From positions 84,146-148,145 of the forward strand of contig JAFGXI010000017.1 in assembly GCA_016936665.1 (NCBI GenBank): a stretch of 64,000 nucleotides of DNA, in the 5' to 3' direction. Position 1 is the first letter of the stretch. Every line of letters starts with the position of its first letter. The translations under genes and the position numbers were made by a program. Below, piece by piece: positions 41,516 through 50,615 of this stretch. This stretch comes from Bacteroidales bacterium. GTDB lineage: Bacteria > Bacteroidota > Bacteroidia > Bacteroidales > JAFGXI01. Below the pieces are notes generated by a model. That model worked only from the letters and a program-made list of their open reading frames with translations. It was not told the DNA's origin and searched no databases.

Positions 41516-42768
41516 GTCTCGATTATACAGTAAAAATCAATTCCGAAATCGGCGAGCTTGAAGCTGTAATCTTACACAAACCGGGTAAAGAGGTTGAAAA
41601 CATGAAGCCGGAAAATGCCAACAGAGCATTGTACAGCGACATTCTCAATGTAGAAGTGGCCAATCATGAATATCAACAATTCAGTGGGGCACTAAATAAA
41701 ATCACCAAAACATTTCAAACGAAAGATTTGCTTAGCGATATTTTAGAAAAGCAAGAAGTTAAAGCGCAAATCTTAAGCGATATATCAAGACTTGAACTAC
41801 AAGAGGAGTTGGTTGAAAGCATTCAATCATTAAATTCAAAAAAATTATCAGAATTGCTCATCGAAGGCGTTTTGATGGATAAAAATACTCTTACAAAATT
41901 TTTAAACGACGATAGATACGGTTTAAAACCACTTTACAATTTTTTCTTTATGCGCGATGCTTCTATGTCGATAGGAGATCGTGTACTAATAGGGAAAATG
42001 GCCAATGTAGTTCGACAACGAGAAGCTTTAATTATGGATTACATTTTTAGGTTTCACCCATTATTTAACAATCGTACCTACAATCCAAATTTAATTAATC
42101 AGAAAGCCGATGAAATTAAAATAGAAGGAGGCGATGTTTTGGTTGCCCGAGAAGATATTTTACTTATTGGTATGGGGCTAAGAACAAGTGCAGAAGCCAT
42201 TGATTACCTAATAGAAGAGTTCAAGCAACAGAATAAGCATCAACATATTATTGTTCAAGAATTGCCTCATCATCCTGAGTCTTTCATCCATTTAGACATG
42301 GTTTTTACCCTACTCGACAGAGACCAATGTATGGTTTATGCTCCCCTTATTCTGGGTTTAAATCAATATAAAACCATCCATATAGAAGTTAAAGATGGTC
42401 AAACTAAAACGATTGAAGTTGAAGACAACATTGTAGTTGCCCTAAAAAAATTGGGGATGGATTTGGAACCAATTTATTGCGGAGGCACACAAGATCAATG
42501 GATTCAAGACAGAGAACAATGGCACAGCGGAGCTAACTTTTTTTCTTTTGCGCCAGGCAAAGTCATTGGTTATGGAAGAAACTCACATACCATAGAGCAA
42601 ATGAATAAACATGGCTTCGATATTATAACAGCCAAAGAAGTAAGCGAAGGTAAAGTGAACGTTGGCGACTACAAAAAGTGTGTGGTAACCATTGAAGGGT
42701 CTGAACTTGCACGAGGGGGCGGTGGTGCCAGATGCATGACCATGCCTGTACGACGTAGAGATTTGTAG
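41512..42768 (+). CDS. arcA: Arginine deiminase
   Basis: The 418-residue protein hydrolyses arginine to citrulline and ammonia. The catalytic set is visible: FFFMRDAS (Asp), IEGGDVLV (Glu), FIHLDMVFT (His) and nucleophile Cys408 in GGGGARCMTMPV. The usual partners arcB, arcC and an arginine/ornithine antiporter are not in the window, so ATP generation from arginine cannot be assumed. Local partners are a DUF454 membrane protein and a coiled-coil protein. The 3' end abuts the convergent DUF4421 gene with no gap. Confidence 0.95.
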   Translation: MSLDYTVKINSEIGELEAVILHKPGKEVENMKPENANRALYSDILNVEVANHEYQQFSGALNKITKTFQTKDLLSDILEKQEVKAQILSDISRLELQEELVESIQSLNSKKLSELLIEGVLMDKNTLTKFLNDDRYGLKPLYNFFFMRDASMSIGDRVLIGKMANVVRQREALIMDYIFRFHPLFNNRTYNPNLINQKADEIKIEGGDVLVAREDILLIGMGLRTSAEAIDYLIEEFKQQNKHQHIIVQELPHHPESFIHLDMVFTLLDRDQCMVYAPLILGLNQYKTIHIEVKDGQTKTIEVEDNIVVALKKLGMDLEPIYCGGTQDQWIQDREQWHSGANFFSFAPGKVIGYGRNSHTIEQMNKHGFDIITAKEVSEGKVNVGDYKKCVVTIEGSELARGGGGARCMTMPVRRRDL

Positions 42769-43851
42769 CTATTTTTTAGGACTCCCAAAGCGTCTTCCTA
42801 CAAAAAACCTGAAGTTTCCGATCTGAGTTGCTGTTCTGTACTGATCGAAGCTATGAAAGCTATGATTATCGTTATAGTTAAAGCCGGCATAAAATCTTTG
42901 CCCGTTATACAAAATCGCAATTTTATTACTCATAACAAACCCTAGTTTTGTATAACTAAATTGATGAGCTTCCCCATCTTTAATTGTATTTATTGTCATT
43001 ATCTGCGAAACAATTCCGGGTATTAACGATAAAGTGATCATGAATTTTTTAGCAATCACAAAATTATATGCGTAGCCAAACAACGGACCAACATCTAATG
43101 CGACAATCGATTTTATTTGATAATCGTCTTCCTTATCAAAATTATCGGTATATTCTTGAGGAACAAAAGTACTGTCTGAACTTGTAGAAGTAATATTTGT
43201 AATATATCCCAAAATAAATGAGCCCGACATTTTCTTTTGAATTTCATTTTGAACAAATGATGCTCTATACGAAAATTTTCTATTGTTAATAACATGGAAA
43301 TAAGCAAATCCTAAGGAGCTTGTCTGAAGACTTGGAACTATAGGGTAATTCATATCCCTAGTGAAAGTGGAGTCGTAAGATTCGGGGTTTGTGATATAAA
43401 ATCCTTGATAATAATTAAAAAAGATATCTATCAAGAACTTATGAGCAAATATATTCATTTGAGCATCGAACCTTTGCGTTTTACCAAACTTTTCATCATC
43501 ATTATTCAATGCTGGGATGTTGAATGCAAAAGAAAAACCTAACCATTTATAGTTGAAACCAAATCCAACATTGAAGATATCGTTTGGAGAAAACAATAAA
43601 GATTGATTCGTCCCTTTATTAGTTATGCTGAATTTATAATACTTTGTTAAGCCATGTGTAAATAAATTCAGATAATTCGATTTATCTTCTATATAGTTGG
43701 TGTCTAACTTAGAATGCTTAGTTTGCGAATTAATGTTTATTTGAGAATCTGATTGAGCATATAACGAAGTTCCGCTTAAAAAAACAAACCAAAAATAAAG
43801 CCCAAATAAAAGAATTTTCTTATTTAGAATCAAGTTCGATAAATTCAACAT
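42769..43851 (-). CDS. DUF4421 outer-membrane beta-barrel protein
   Basis: 360 residues. Hydrophobic signal segment LFGLYFWFVFLSGTSLYAQ at ~15-33, then alternating aromatic strands (FSITNKGTNQSLLFSPNDIF, FNVGFGFNYKWLGFSFAF) as in the DUF4421 family, ending with RFFVGRRFGSPKK. A predicted outer-membrane barrel, function unknown. The start overlaps the end of the upstream HdeD-like gene by 32 bases. No alternative ATG exists before the signal, so the overlap seems genuine. Confidence 0.82.
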   Translation of the reverse strand: MLNLSNLILNKKILLFGLYFWFVFLSGTSLYAQSDSQININSQTKHSKLDTNYIEDKSNYLNLFTHGLTKYYKFSITNKGTNQSLLFSPNDIFNVGFGFNYKWLGFSFAFNIPALNNDDEKFGKTQRFDAQMNIFAHKFLIDIFFNYYQGFYITNPESYDSTFTRDMNYPIVPSLQTSSLGFAYFHVINNRKFSYRASFVQNEIQKKMSGSFILGYITNITSTSSDSTFVPQEYTDNFDKEDDYQIKSIVALDVGPLFGYAYNFVIAKKFMITLSLIPGIVSQIMTINTIKDGEAHQFSYTKLGFVMSNKIAILYNGQRFYAGFNYNDNHSFHSFDQYRTATQIGNFRFFVGRRFGSPKK

Positions 43852-44392
43852 TTTTTGTTTTTAATGTTTTAAACATGAGGTAACTAAAATACAGGAGTAT
43901 TAAACCTAATAAAGCAATGACAATTCCAAAAACAACCAACATTGTTTCTAATATAGCTGTTGGGTTAACCAGCATTACTAGCCCTATGCCTAAAAAAGCG
44001 ATGCCATTACCTAACAGAAACATTCCAAAATTTACGATATGCCAAACTTTAATAGCATAAATAATTTGATATATTCCGGTAACAACTGCCCATAAACCAA
44101 TAATAAAAAGAATAAAATTAATCATCTGTGCTGGTTTGGTAATCATAACAATACCTATGGCTAGGTTGAGAAAACCTTGAAATAGAAAATAAATATTCGT
44201 AGATCCTTTTGCGTTTTTATGCAAATAAGAATAAACAAGCATTCCTGCACCTCCAATCGTTAGTAGAATACCGAGCACTTTAACTATGGTTTCGACAAAC
44301 TGATGAGGTAAAAAAATAAAGACAAGGCCAATTAAAAGCGCAATTGCACCAATAATTGCTAAACCGGACCATTTGTTTTGAATTGTTTTCAT
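43820..44392 (-). CDS. HdeD-like DUF308 membrane protein
   Basis: 190 residues with six membrane helices (LAIIGAIALLIGLVFIF, ILLTIGGAGMLVYSYL, GFLNLAIGIVMITKPA and others) and the DUF308 repeat pattern of HdeD, linked to acid resistance in Enterobacteria. Function outside that group is not established. A C-terminal polar tail reads TKNVEFIELDSK. It is upstream of and overlapping the DUF4421 gene. Confidence 0.88.
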   Translation of the reverse strand: MKTIQNKWSGLAIIGAIALLIGLVFIFLPHQFVETIVKVLGILLTIGGAGMLVYSYLHKNAKGSTNIYFLFQGFLNLAIGIVMITKPAQMINFILFIIGLWAVVTGIYQIIYAIKVWHIVNFGMFLLGNGIAFLGIGLVMLVNPTAILETMLVVFGIVIALLGLILLYFSYLMFKTLKTKNVEFIELDSK

Positions 44393-44411
44393 AAGTTATT
44401 AATCGTCAATT

Positions 44412-44428
44412 CAAAATTAACAAAAGTA
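44412..44428 (-). promoter_or_regulatory. Candidate -7 elements of the HdeD/DUF4421 unit
   Basis: Two matches to TAnnTTTG on the minus strand: TAATTTTG (44412-44419) and TACTTTTG (44421-44428), 20 and 29 bases before the HdeD-like ATG. Only one need be used. Confidence 0.45.
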
Positions 44429-44436
44429 TTAGAAAT

Positions 44437-44466
44437 AAAAAAAGGCCGATTCAATGAATCGGCCTT
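44437..44466 (-). terminator. Terminator after the PpiD-like foldase gene
   Basis: A perfect 11-bp stem (AAGGCCGATTC / GAATCGGCCTT) with a 3-nt loop is followed by seven T when read leftward. Confidence 0.93.
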
Positions 44467-44486
44467 CGTATACTTTAGCATTTTGC

Positions 44487-46583
44487 TTAATAATAATTGA
44501 TTCTAAGATCAACAATATTAGCATTTTCTCTTAAGGCTTTTATAGCTTGATAATTTACTCTATTTGCAAAGTCGCGAGCCATTTTAGAGGTCTCTGCCTC
44601 GGCATTTGTCTTAGCTTGGTCTTTTGCTTCAGATGCTTTAATAATAAAAACGCCTGTAACTCCTTTGATTGGACCTTGAGCAGTATTGGTTGGACCATAA
44701 ATAGCATTTGCAATAACATCTGGTTCAACACCTGCACTTGGCAAAGAGTACATCGAGAAAGTCACATTAGGAGCGCTCAAAATCTTCAAGTTCATAGCAT
44801 CTGCAGAAGCTTGTAAATCCTCTTTTTTGGCGGCATTAAACTCAGCCATTAATTTCTCAGCTTTCTTTTCTTTTATCACTTTGTTTTCCAACTCAGTTTG
44901 AACAAGTTCGAAAGGAGCAGTTCCCTTTTCTTTAACTTCGCTAATTAATGCAACAACATATTTTTCACCAAATTTTAATACCTCGTCAGAAACTGAATTA
45001 ACAGGGTTATTGAAAGCCCAACGAATTAATTCTCTTGGATTTTCTAAACCCGCAATATTTCTATCGCTAGATTTTATATTATTGGCAATACGAGGAACCA
45101 ATTGTAATTCTTCAGCTGCTTTTTCAAATTGTTCTTTATCACGATTTGCTCCGGCAAACTCACTTGCTTTTTGGTAAATTAAAGCATCGGTTTGTTCCGA
45201 AGGTTCAATATTAACTGTTAAAAAGCCAGGTAATACTTGTTTGCTTAATGGGCCTAATTCTTGGACTTCGATAATATGTAATCCGAATTGAGATTCGGCA
45301 ACAACGACTTCCCCTTTTTTAGCTTCGAAACATGCTTTTTCGAATGGACGTACCATCTGGCCTTTTTTAAACCATCCTAAATCGCCTCCTTTTTGTGCCG
45401 AGCCGTCTTTAGAATAAATTCTGGCTAATTCGGCAAAGTCGGCACCGTTTTTAAGTAATTCTTGCAAACTGTCGCTCAATGCTAACACCTGTTGTGGCGA
45501 CATTGCTTCCGATACTTGAAGTAGAATATGTCTTGCTTTTGCTGAATCCGGCAATTCTTTAATCTCGACTAATTTGGCAATTTTATAAGCATTACCATCT
45601 AAATAGACATCGGTTACGGCGCCAGTATCGGCAGAGAACATAAACGTGTCGAGATTCATTGGCAACTCGCCTTTAGCAAAAAACATATCTTGATATGGCT
45701 CGTCAGAATTATAAGTAATATATTGAACAGCATCGTTAGTCGAAGCAAATTCGGGTTTCATTTGCTCTAGGCTTTCTCTTGTAGCTTGTTCATCTTCTTT
45801 TGAAGGTAATACATCGAAAGTCACATAGGTAATGCTTCTCGACTCATCTTGTTTAAATTCGTACAAATGACTATCGTAATAGCTTCTTAAATCTGCATCG
45901 TTGAAAGTCACATCTTCGTCTTTTAACTCAGCATATTTTTTAACGATATAATCCACATCAACCGTTTTATTGGTTGCCTCTACTTGATCGGCTACTTCTA
46001 ATTTATTGGCGATGTATGCTTTTTGAATTAAAGTATTGTATTTAATTGCTTTTTTACCTTGTACAATAGCATTTTCGAAGTCGACCCAAGAAGCACGAGC
46101 AACACCACTAGGATCTTGATCGAGGTTTTTAAGAAAAGAAATAACTCTGGATTTATCAAAAATCTTTGTTTGAGGGTTTTGAAAAATAGGCACTTGTTGT
46201 ACTTGAGGATCAACAAATTGTCCTTGAACCATATCTTCTAATTCGTCAACACCAACATCTATCCCAAGTAATTCGTATTGCTCATCCATAGTGTATTGTA
46301 ACACAAGCGATTCCCAAGCTTGATCGTAAATTCCTTCAACAGCTTTAGAATCTAAACTCTCGTTACCTTGGTTTCTCTTGGTTGTTTCTGTAATTTCATC
46401 AACTTTTTGCTGATATTCTTGAACTGAAATATTATTTCCTTTCACCGACCCTACTTCAGGACTTGATGAAAAACCTGTCCCTTTTTGTAAAAAGTCACCA
46501 AGAATAAACGCAAAAAGTGATATACCAATCACCGATGCTACTAACACTCCTGCCTTGTCTCTAATTTTTTGTAATGTAGCCAT
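44487..46583 (-). CDS. PpiD/SurA-like peptidyl-prolyl isomerase, membrane-anchored
   Basis: 698 residues: a membrane anchor near the N-terminus (~12-30, GVLVASVIGISLFAFILGDF), a SurA-N-like chaperone region (~35-330) and a parvulin (PpiC) rotamase domain at ~345-440 (KARHILLQVSEA, GADFAELARIYSKDGSAQKGG, FGLHIIEVQEL). A second, degenerate C-terminal isomerase-like region follows. It helps proteins leaving the Sec translocon to fold. It stands alone in its transcription unit with a strong terminator. Confidence 0.93.
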   Translation of the reverse strand: MATLQKIRDKAGVLVASVIGISLFAFILGDFLQKGTGFSSSPEVGSVKGNNISVQEYQQKVDEITETTKRNQGNESLDSKAVEGIYDQAWESLVLQYTMDEQYELLGIDVGVDELEDMVQGQFVDPQVQQVPIFQNPQTKIFDKSRVISFLKNLDQDPSGVARASWVDFENAIVQGKKAIKYNTLIQKAYIANKLEVADQVEATNKTVDVDYIVKKYAELKDEDVTFNDADLRSYYDSHLYEFKQDESRSITYVTFDVLPSKEDEQATRESLEQMKPEFASTNDAVQYITYNSDEPYQDMFFAKGELPMNLDTFMFSADTGAVTDVYLDGNAYKIAKLVEIKELPDSAKARHILLQVSEAMSPQQVLALSDSLQELLKNGADFAELARIYSKDGSAQKGGDLGWFKKGQMVRPFEKACFEAKKGEVVVAESQFGLHIIEVQELGPLSKQVLPGFLTVNIEPSEQTDALIYQKASEFAGANRDKEQFEKAAEELQLVPRIANNIKSSDRNIAGLENPRELIRWAFNNPVNSVSDEVLKFGEKYVVALISEVKEKGTAPFELVQTELENKVIKEKKAEKLMAEFNAAKKEDLQASADAMNLKILSAPNVTFSMYSLPSAGVEPDVIANAIYGPTNTAQGPIKGVTGVFIIKASEAKDQAKTNAEAETSKMARDFANRVNYQAIKALRENANIVDLRINYY

Positions 46584-46776
46584 TTCTTTAAAATAATTTC
46601 AATGGTTGTTAATTTGTTAATCTTATCGTTATCAATGATTTATAAGCTTATTATAAATCTAAGCATACTATCGTGAGTAGACTTCTAACCAAGATAGTTT
46701 TATTCAAGCCACGAAGATATAAAAAATTGTGACTTTTAAAGCTTTTGAAACTTAAAAATTGGCATGAATCGTTGGC

Positions 46777-48033
46777 TTAATCTTCTATAAATAGATGCAC
46801 TGCTTCAATACGTGTTGTATTCACATCTATAATCACCATTTTAAATCGGCCTAATTCAATAACTTCGTTAAGTGTTGGAATATCGTTATGTTCGGAAAGA
46901 ATATACCCGGCAAGCGTCTCATATTCTGTAGATTCCGGAATATTTAGTAAGTATTTTTTGTTTATGTAATCGATTTCCAATCGTGCAGAGAATTTATATT
47001 CTTTATCGCTTATTTTAATCTCTAATTCCGAATCATGATCGTATTCGTCTTCTATTTCGCCAAAAATTTCTTCGATAATATCTTCCACAGTAACAATGCC
47101 TGCTGTTCCCCCAAATTCGTCTACAACCACGGCCATGCTTTTGCGTTGAGTCATTAAATTACCTAGTAATTTTTCTGCGCTCATACTTTCCGGAGCAATG
47201 CTGATGCTATGCGTAATGTTTTTTATGCTTTTCGGGTTGTTAAAAATATCCAAAGAGTGTGCGTAACCAATAATATTATCGATAGAATCTTTGTATACAA
47301 CAATTCTTGAAAAACCGGTTTCGATAAGCATTTGCTTCAACTTTTCAACGGGTTCGCTTTGCTCTATGGCTGCCAAATCGGTTCTAGGAATCATGCAGTC
47401 TCTCAATTTAATATCGGAAAAATCGAGTGCATTTTGAAATAAAGTCAAATCGATTCCTTCGTCTTTATTGATATGTTGTTTTTCTTCATCGGTAAGAAAA
47501 AGGCTATCGATATCTACCCTTCTAAAAACCTCTACTTGTGGTTGATCCTGTTGGTTGGTACTAACTATTTTCAAGAACACTTCAGAAAGAAAAATGGAAA
47601 ATCGAGCAATAATAAAAAGTAAATAATAAAAGATGACAACCGGTACTGAAAAGATATTTAAAAAAACATTTGGTAAAATTCTGAAAATCGTTTTTGGTAA
47701 AAACTCGGCTAATATGAGAATAATAAGCGTCGAAATAAGCGTCTCGCTTAATAACAATAACCAAGAATCTGTAAGTATAGGGTCTAAAATTGGTTCTAGT
47801 AGCTTGGCTGTAAAAATACCGTAAATCACTAAAGCAATATTGTTACCCACAAGCATCGTGGCGATATACTGCGAAGGGTTGCTGTAAAAGATATTGAGAA
47901 TTCCTGAGAAAGTTTTTTTCTGCTTTTTTTCAAGCTCAAACTTCAATTTGTTAGAAGCCACAAAGGCTATTTCCATTCCGGAAAAAAAGGCTGAAAATAA
48001 TAAGGCAATAACAACTATAAGGTACTCGTTCAT
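46777..48033 (-). CDS. CNNM/CBS/CorC-domain membrane protein (hemolysin-family, GldE-like)
   Basis: 418 residues: DUF21/CNNM transmembrane domain (~1-180, FSAFFSGMEIAFVASNKLK), a CBS pair (~205-320, RDCMIPRTDLAAI, KSMAVVVDEFGGTAGIVTVED) and a CorC_HlyC domain (~335-415). The family moves or senses Mg/Co ions, and in gliding Bacteroidota the similar GldE is linked to motility. No other gld gene is here, so a motility role is not supported. It lies 7 bases after a small 2-TM gene. Confidence 0.88.
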   Translation of the reverse strand: MNEYLIVVIALLFSAFFSGMEIAFVASNKLKFELEKKQKKTFSGILNIFYSNPSQYIATMLVGNNIALVIYGIFTAKLLEPILDPILTDSWLLLLSETLISTLIILILAEFLPKTIFRILPNVFLNIFSVPVVIFYYLLFIIARFSIFLSEVFLKIVSTNQQDQPQVEVFRRVDIDSLFLTDEEKQHINKDEGIDLTLFQNALDFSDIKLRDCMIPRTDLAAIEQSEPVEKLKQMLIETGFSRIVVYKDSIDNIIGYAHSLDIFNNPKSIKNITHSISIAPESMSAEKLLGNLMTQRKSMAVVVDEFGGTAGIVTVEDIIEEIFGEIEDEYDHDSELEIKISDKEYKFSARLEIDYINKKYLLNIPESTEYETLAGYILSEHNDIPTLNEVIELGRFKMVIIDVNTTRIEAVHLFIED

Positions 48034-48040
48034 TGTTAAT

Positions 48041-48238
48041 CTACTCCTCTTTTGATTTTTGATTTAGGCGCAAACGTCTTCTAAAACCATACATTGCAAA
48101 CGCAATTAAGGCCATTACCCACAAAAGCCAATCTTCACCAATATGTCCAAAATACCATTGATGAATGCCTGCTACTACGGCTCCAGCTGCGATAATTAAC
48201 CACAAATATTCTAAAAACAAATTAGTATTCGATCTCAT
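48041..48238 (-). CDS. Small two-helix membrane protein
   Basis: 65 residues with the start at the ATG at 48238 (MRSNTNLFLEYL); a longer frame to 48286 adds a polar segment without conservation signals. Two membrane helices, YLWLIIAAGAVVAGIHQWYF and DWLLWVMALIAFAMYGF, then a basic tail (RRRLRLNQKSKEE). It lies 7 bases upstream of the CNNM/CorC gene and 56 bases after the heptose gene hddC, in the same direction. Function unknown. Confidence 0.72.
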   Translation of the reverse strand: MRSNTNLFLEYLWLIIAAGAVVAGIHQWYFGHIGEDWLLWVMALIAFAMYGFRRRLRLNQKSKEE

Positions 48239-48294
48239 TGATATTGAATTTGTTGTTGGCAAAGATACAACATTTATTCTGCCCAACTATGTGT

Positions 48295-48990
48295 TTAATA
48301 TTGACTAAATTCGTTTTGAGCTCGTGCAAAATCTTCGGGGATGCCTATGTCGATAAAATAGCCCTCGATTAATTGTCCGATAAATAATCTATTTGCTACT
48401 TCTTTTTCCATGACCTCTGTTTCGAACGAAAACTTTTCGCCAACAGGCCAATGTTCTATTAACGATTTTTTCATTCTATAAATCCCTGCATTTATTAAGC
48501 CTTCGTCGATAAATTGTTTTTCGTTAAAACGAATAATTCTACGACCATCAAGCGTGATTGACCCATATCGATCGAAAGCTTTCATTGGCTTTAAAGCCAT
48601 ACACAAATCTGCTGCTTGAGCCTTGGCATATGCTTCCATTTCTGCATAATTCATCTCTAAAAAAGTATCGCCATTAATTACAAAAGCATGATCTTCGTCG
48701 AGAAGATCGAAGGCTTTTCGTATTGCGCCCCCTGTTCCGAGCGGACTATCCTCAACAGAATACAGTAATTGTAAATTTTTATAACGATGTCCAAAATGCG
48801 ATTGAATAACTTCGTATTTGTAACCTACTGCTAATACAATTTTATCGAAGCCTTGCTTATCTAAATCGTCCAAAATATAAGTAAGAAAAGGACGCTCTGC
48901 GACTTTGGCCATAGGTTTAGGGACATCGGCTACCACACTTTTTAAGCGGGTACCCATACCTCCTGCCAATATTATTGCTGAAAACCCCAA
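48295..48990 (-). CDS. hddC: Heptose-1-phosphate guanylyltransferase-like nucleotidyltransferase
   Basis: 231 residues with the nucleotidyltransferase signature LAGGMGTRLKSVVADVPKPM, then SVEDSPLGTGGAIRKA and VINGDTFLE (metal Asp). With its neighbours GmhA and HddA this fits HddC, which turns D-glycero-alpha-D-manno-heptose 1-phosphate into GDP-heptose. Sequence alone would allow other sugar-1-phosphate substrates; the operon decides. It follows gmhA by 2 bases. Confidence 0.82.
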   Translation of the reverse strand: MGFSAIILAGGMGTRLKSVVADVPKPMAKVAERPFLTYILDDLDKQGFDKIVLAVGYKYEVIQSHFGHRYKNLQLLYSVEDSPLGTGGAIRKAFDLLDEDHAFVINGDTFLEMNYAEMEAYAKAQAADLCMALKPMKAFDRYGSITLDGRRIIRFNEKQFIDEGLINAGIYRMKKSLIEHWPVGEKFSFETEVMEKEVANRLFIGQLIEGYFIDIGIPEDFARAQNEFSQY

Positions 48991-48992
48991 TC

Positions 48993-49580
48993 TTATGAAT
49001 TCAAATGACCAAATAGCTGGGCTTCGACCAACTCACAAACAATATGTCCCATAAGAATATGAGATTCTTGAATTCTTGGGGTAACCGTAGAGGGAACATT
49101 GAGCAATATATCTGAGAATTCCTTCATTTTTCCGCCAGTCTCGCCGGTGAGCGAAACAATTGAAAGTCCCAAATCTTTAGCAACATGTTGTGCTCTTATA
49201 ATATTCCCAGAATTACCAGAAGTCGATATTCCAATAAGCACATCGCCTTGTTTAGCAACCCCTTTTAAATAGCGTGCATAAATCTCGTCGTAGGAGTAAT
49301 CGTTGGCAACGGCCGTTAAATAGGATGTGTTAACATGTAATGCTTCAGCAGGAAGAGGAGGCCTGTCGAAATAAAACCTGCCCGATAGCTCGGCAGCAAT
49401 GTGTTGCGCATCAGCGGCACTGCCGCCATTACCACAAATCCACACTCTGCCTCCTTCCTGAAATGTTTTAACTAAAAGTCCGGCAACTTGTTTGATTGCC
49501 GATACTAACTCTTCTGACTCTAATATTCTTTGTTTTGCCAAAATTGAATCGGCAATAATATTTTTAATTTCTTTTTTCAC
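48993..49580 (-). CDS. gmhA: Sedoheptulose-7-phosphate isomerase
   Basis: The 195-residue SIS-domain protein has WICGNGGSAADAQHIAAELSGRF, ISTSGNSGNIIRA and SLTGETGGKM, the GmhA pattern. It converts sedoheptulose 7-phosphate to D-glycero-D-manno-heptose 7-phosphate, the first step of heptose nucleotide synthesis. It lies 12 bases from hddA and 2 bases from hddC. Confidence 0.93.
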   Translation of the reverse strand: MKKEIKNIIADSILAKQRILESEELVSAIKQVAGLLVKTFQEGGRVWICGNGGSAADAQHIAAELSGRFYFDRPPLPAEALHVNTSYLTAVANDYSYDEIYARYLKGVAKQGDVLIGISTSGNSGNIIRAQHVAKDLGLSIVSLTGETGGKMKEFSDILLNVPSTVTPRIQESHILMGHIVCELVEAQLFGHLNS

Positions 49581-49592
49581 TGTTGATATTAT

Positions 49593-50615
49593 TTAAAATG
49601 ACCAACTGGTTAAACCTTCGTTGGTGAACTGATATCTTTTTACATAGCCTCCCTTCGATTCCAATGCTTTAATAACCGAGTGTCTTGTGTTTCCCGGACA
49701 GTAGAAAAACATGAATCCTCCGCCACCTGCTCCAGAAATTTTACCTCCACTAGCGCCGGCTGCAATGGCTGTTTGGTAAAGTTCTTCCATCATTGGAGTA
49801 GCAATACCACTGGCCATACGTTTTTTAAACTCGTAACCATATTGCAACAATTCTCCAATTTTATCCAACTCTTCTTTCAACAACGCCTCTTTAACCATCA
49901 CAGCTTGTTTTTTTATGTTATGCATCGCTTCTATCGATTCTGTTTTATTTTGCGACACATTTACTTGCTGTTTCTTAATAATATCGGCAGATACACGGCT
50001 AGTATCGGTATTAAACAAGACCATGTTATAAGCCAACTCATTAAGTACTCTCGGTCGTATTCTTAGCGGGTTAACAATAACTTTATCATCTTTATAAAAC
50101 TCCATGAAATTTACACCTCCAAAAGTAGCGGCATATTGATCCTGCTTACCACCGGCCATTTGCAAATCTACTCGCTCTATTTGATAAGCCAAATGCGCAA
50201 TATCGTACTCTCCTAATGGCAAAAATAACCACTCAACAAACGCACCAAGAATTGCTGTTACTAATGTTGAGGAAGTTCCTAATCCAGAACCGGGAGGCGC
50301 ATCGACAAAAGTTGTGAGTTCAAAAGACAATGCTTTTTTTGTGAAATCTTTGACCACTCTATTGTATATCCCTTTAAGCAAATCTAAATTACCATCGATG
50401 GGCAATTCTTCTACACTATCGTATTCGAAACGTTCTTCCTTGTCGATGGCATGCAAAACAATTTTCCCATTATCGCTTGGAATTATCGTTGCATATGCGT
50501 ACATATTAATAGTTGCATTTAGGATGGCTCCACCATATAAGTCGGAATATGGCGAGACATCGGAACCACCTCCGGCCAAACCAATTCTTAATGGCGCTTT
50601 ACTTCTAATAATCAT
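49593..50615 (-). CDS. hddA: D-glycero-D-manno-heptose 7-phosphate kinase (GHMP family)
   Basis: 340 residues: SKAPLRIGLAGGGSDVSPY at the start, the ATP loop PPGSGLGTSSTLV, and the C-terminal motif GGKISGAGGGGFMFFY. This is the HddA-type GHMP kinase that makes heptose 1,7-bisphosphate (alpha anomer). It overlaps the glycosyltransferase upstream by 4 bases and is followed by gmhA and hddC. The 7-phosphatase gmhB needed between HddA and HddC is not in this operon. Confidence 0.9.
   Translation of the reverse strand: MIIRSKAPLRIGLAGGGSDVSPYSDLYGGAILNATINMYAYATIIPSDNGKIVLHAIDKEERFEYDSVEELPIDGNLDLLKGIYNRVVKDFTKKALSFELTTFVDAPPGSGLGTSSTLVTAILGAFVEWLFLPLGEYDIAHLAYQIERVDLQMAGGKQDQYAATFGGVNFMEFYKDDKVIVNPLRIRPRVLNELAYNMVLFNTDTSRVSADIIKKQQVNVSQNKTESIEAMHNIKKQAVMVKEALLKEELDKIGELLQYGYEFKKRMASGIATPMMEELYQTAIAAGASGGKISGAGGGGFMFFYCPGNTRHSVIKALESKGGYVKRYQFTNEGLTSWSF

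Noticed and set aside
43820..43851. Frameshift or mis-start between the HdeD-like and DUF4421 genes
   Set aside because: The 32-base overlap looked suspicious, but both reading frames give complete proteins with proper N- and C-termini, so a real overlap is the simpler reading.
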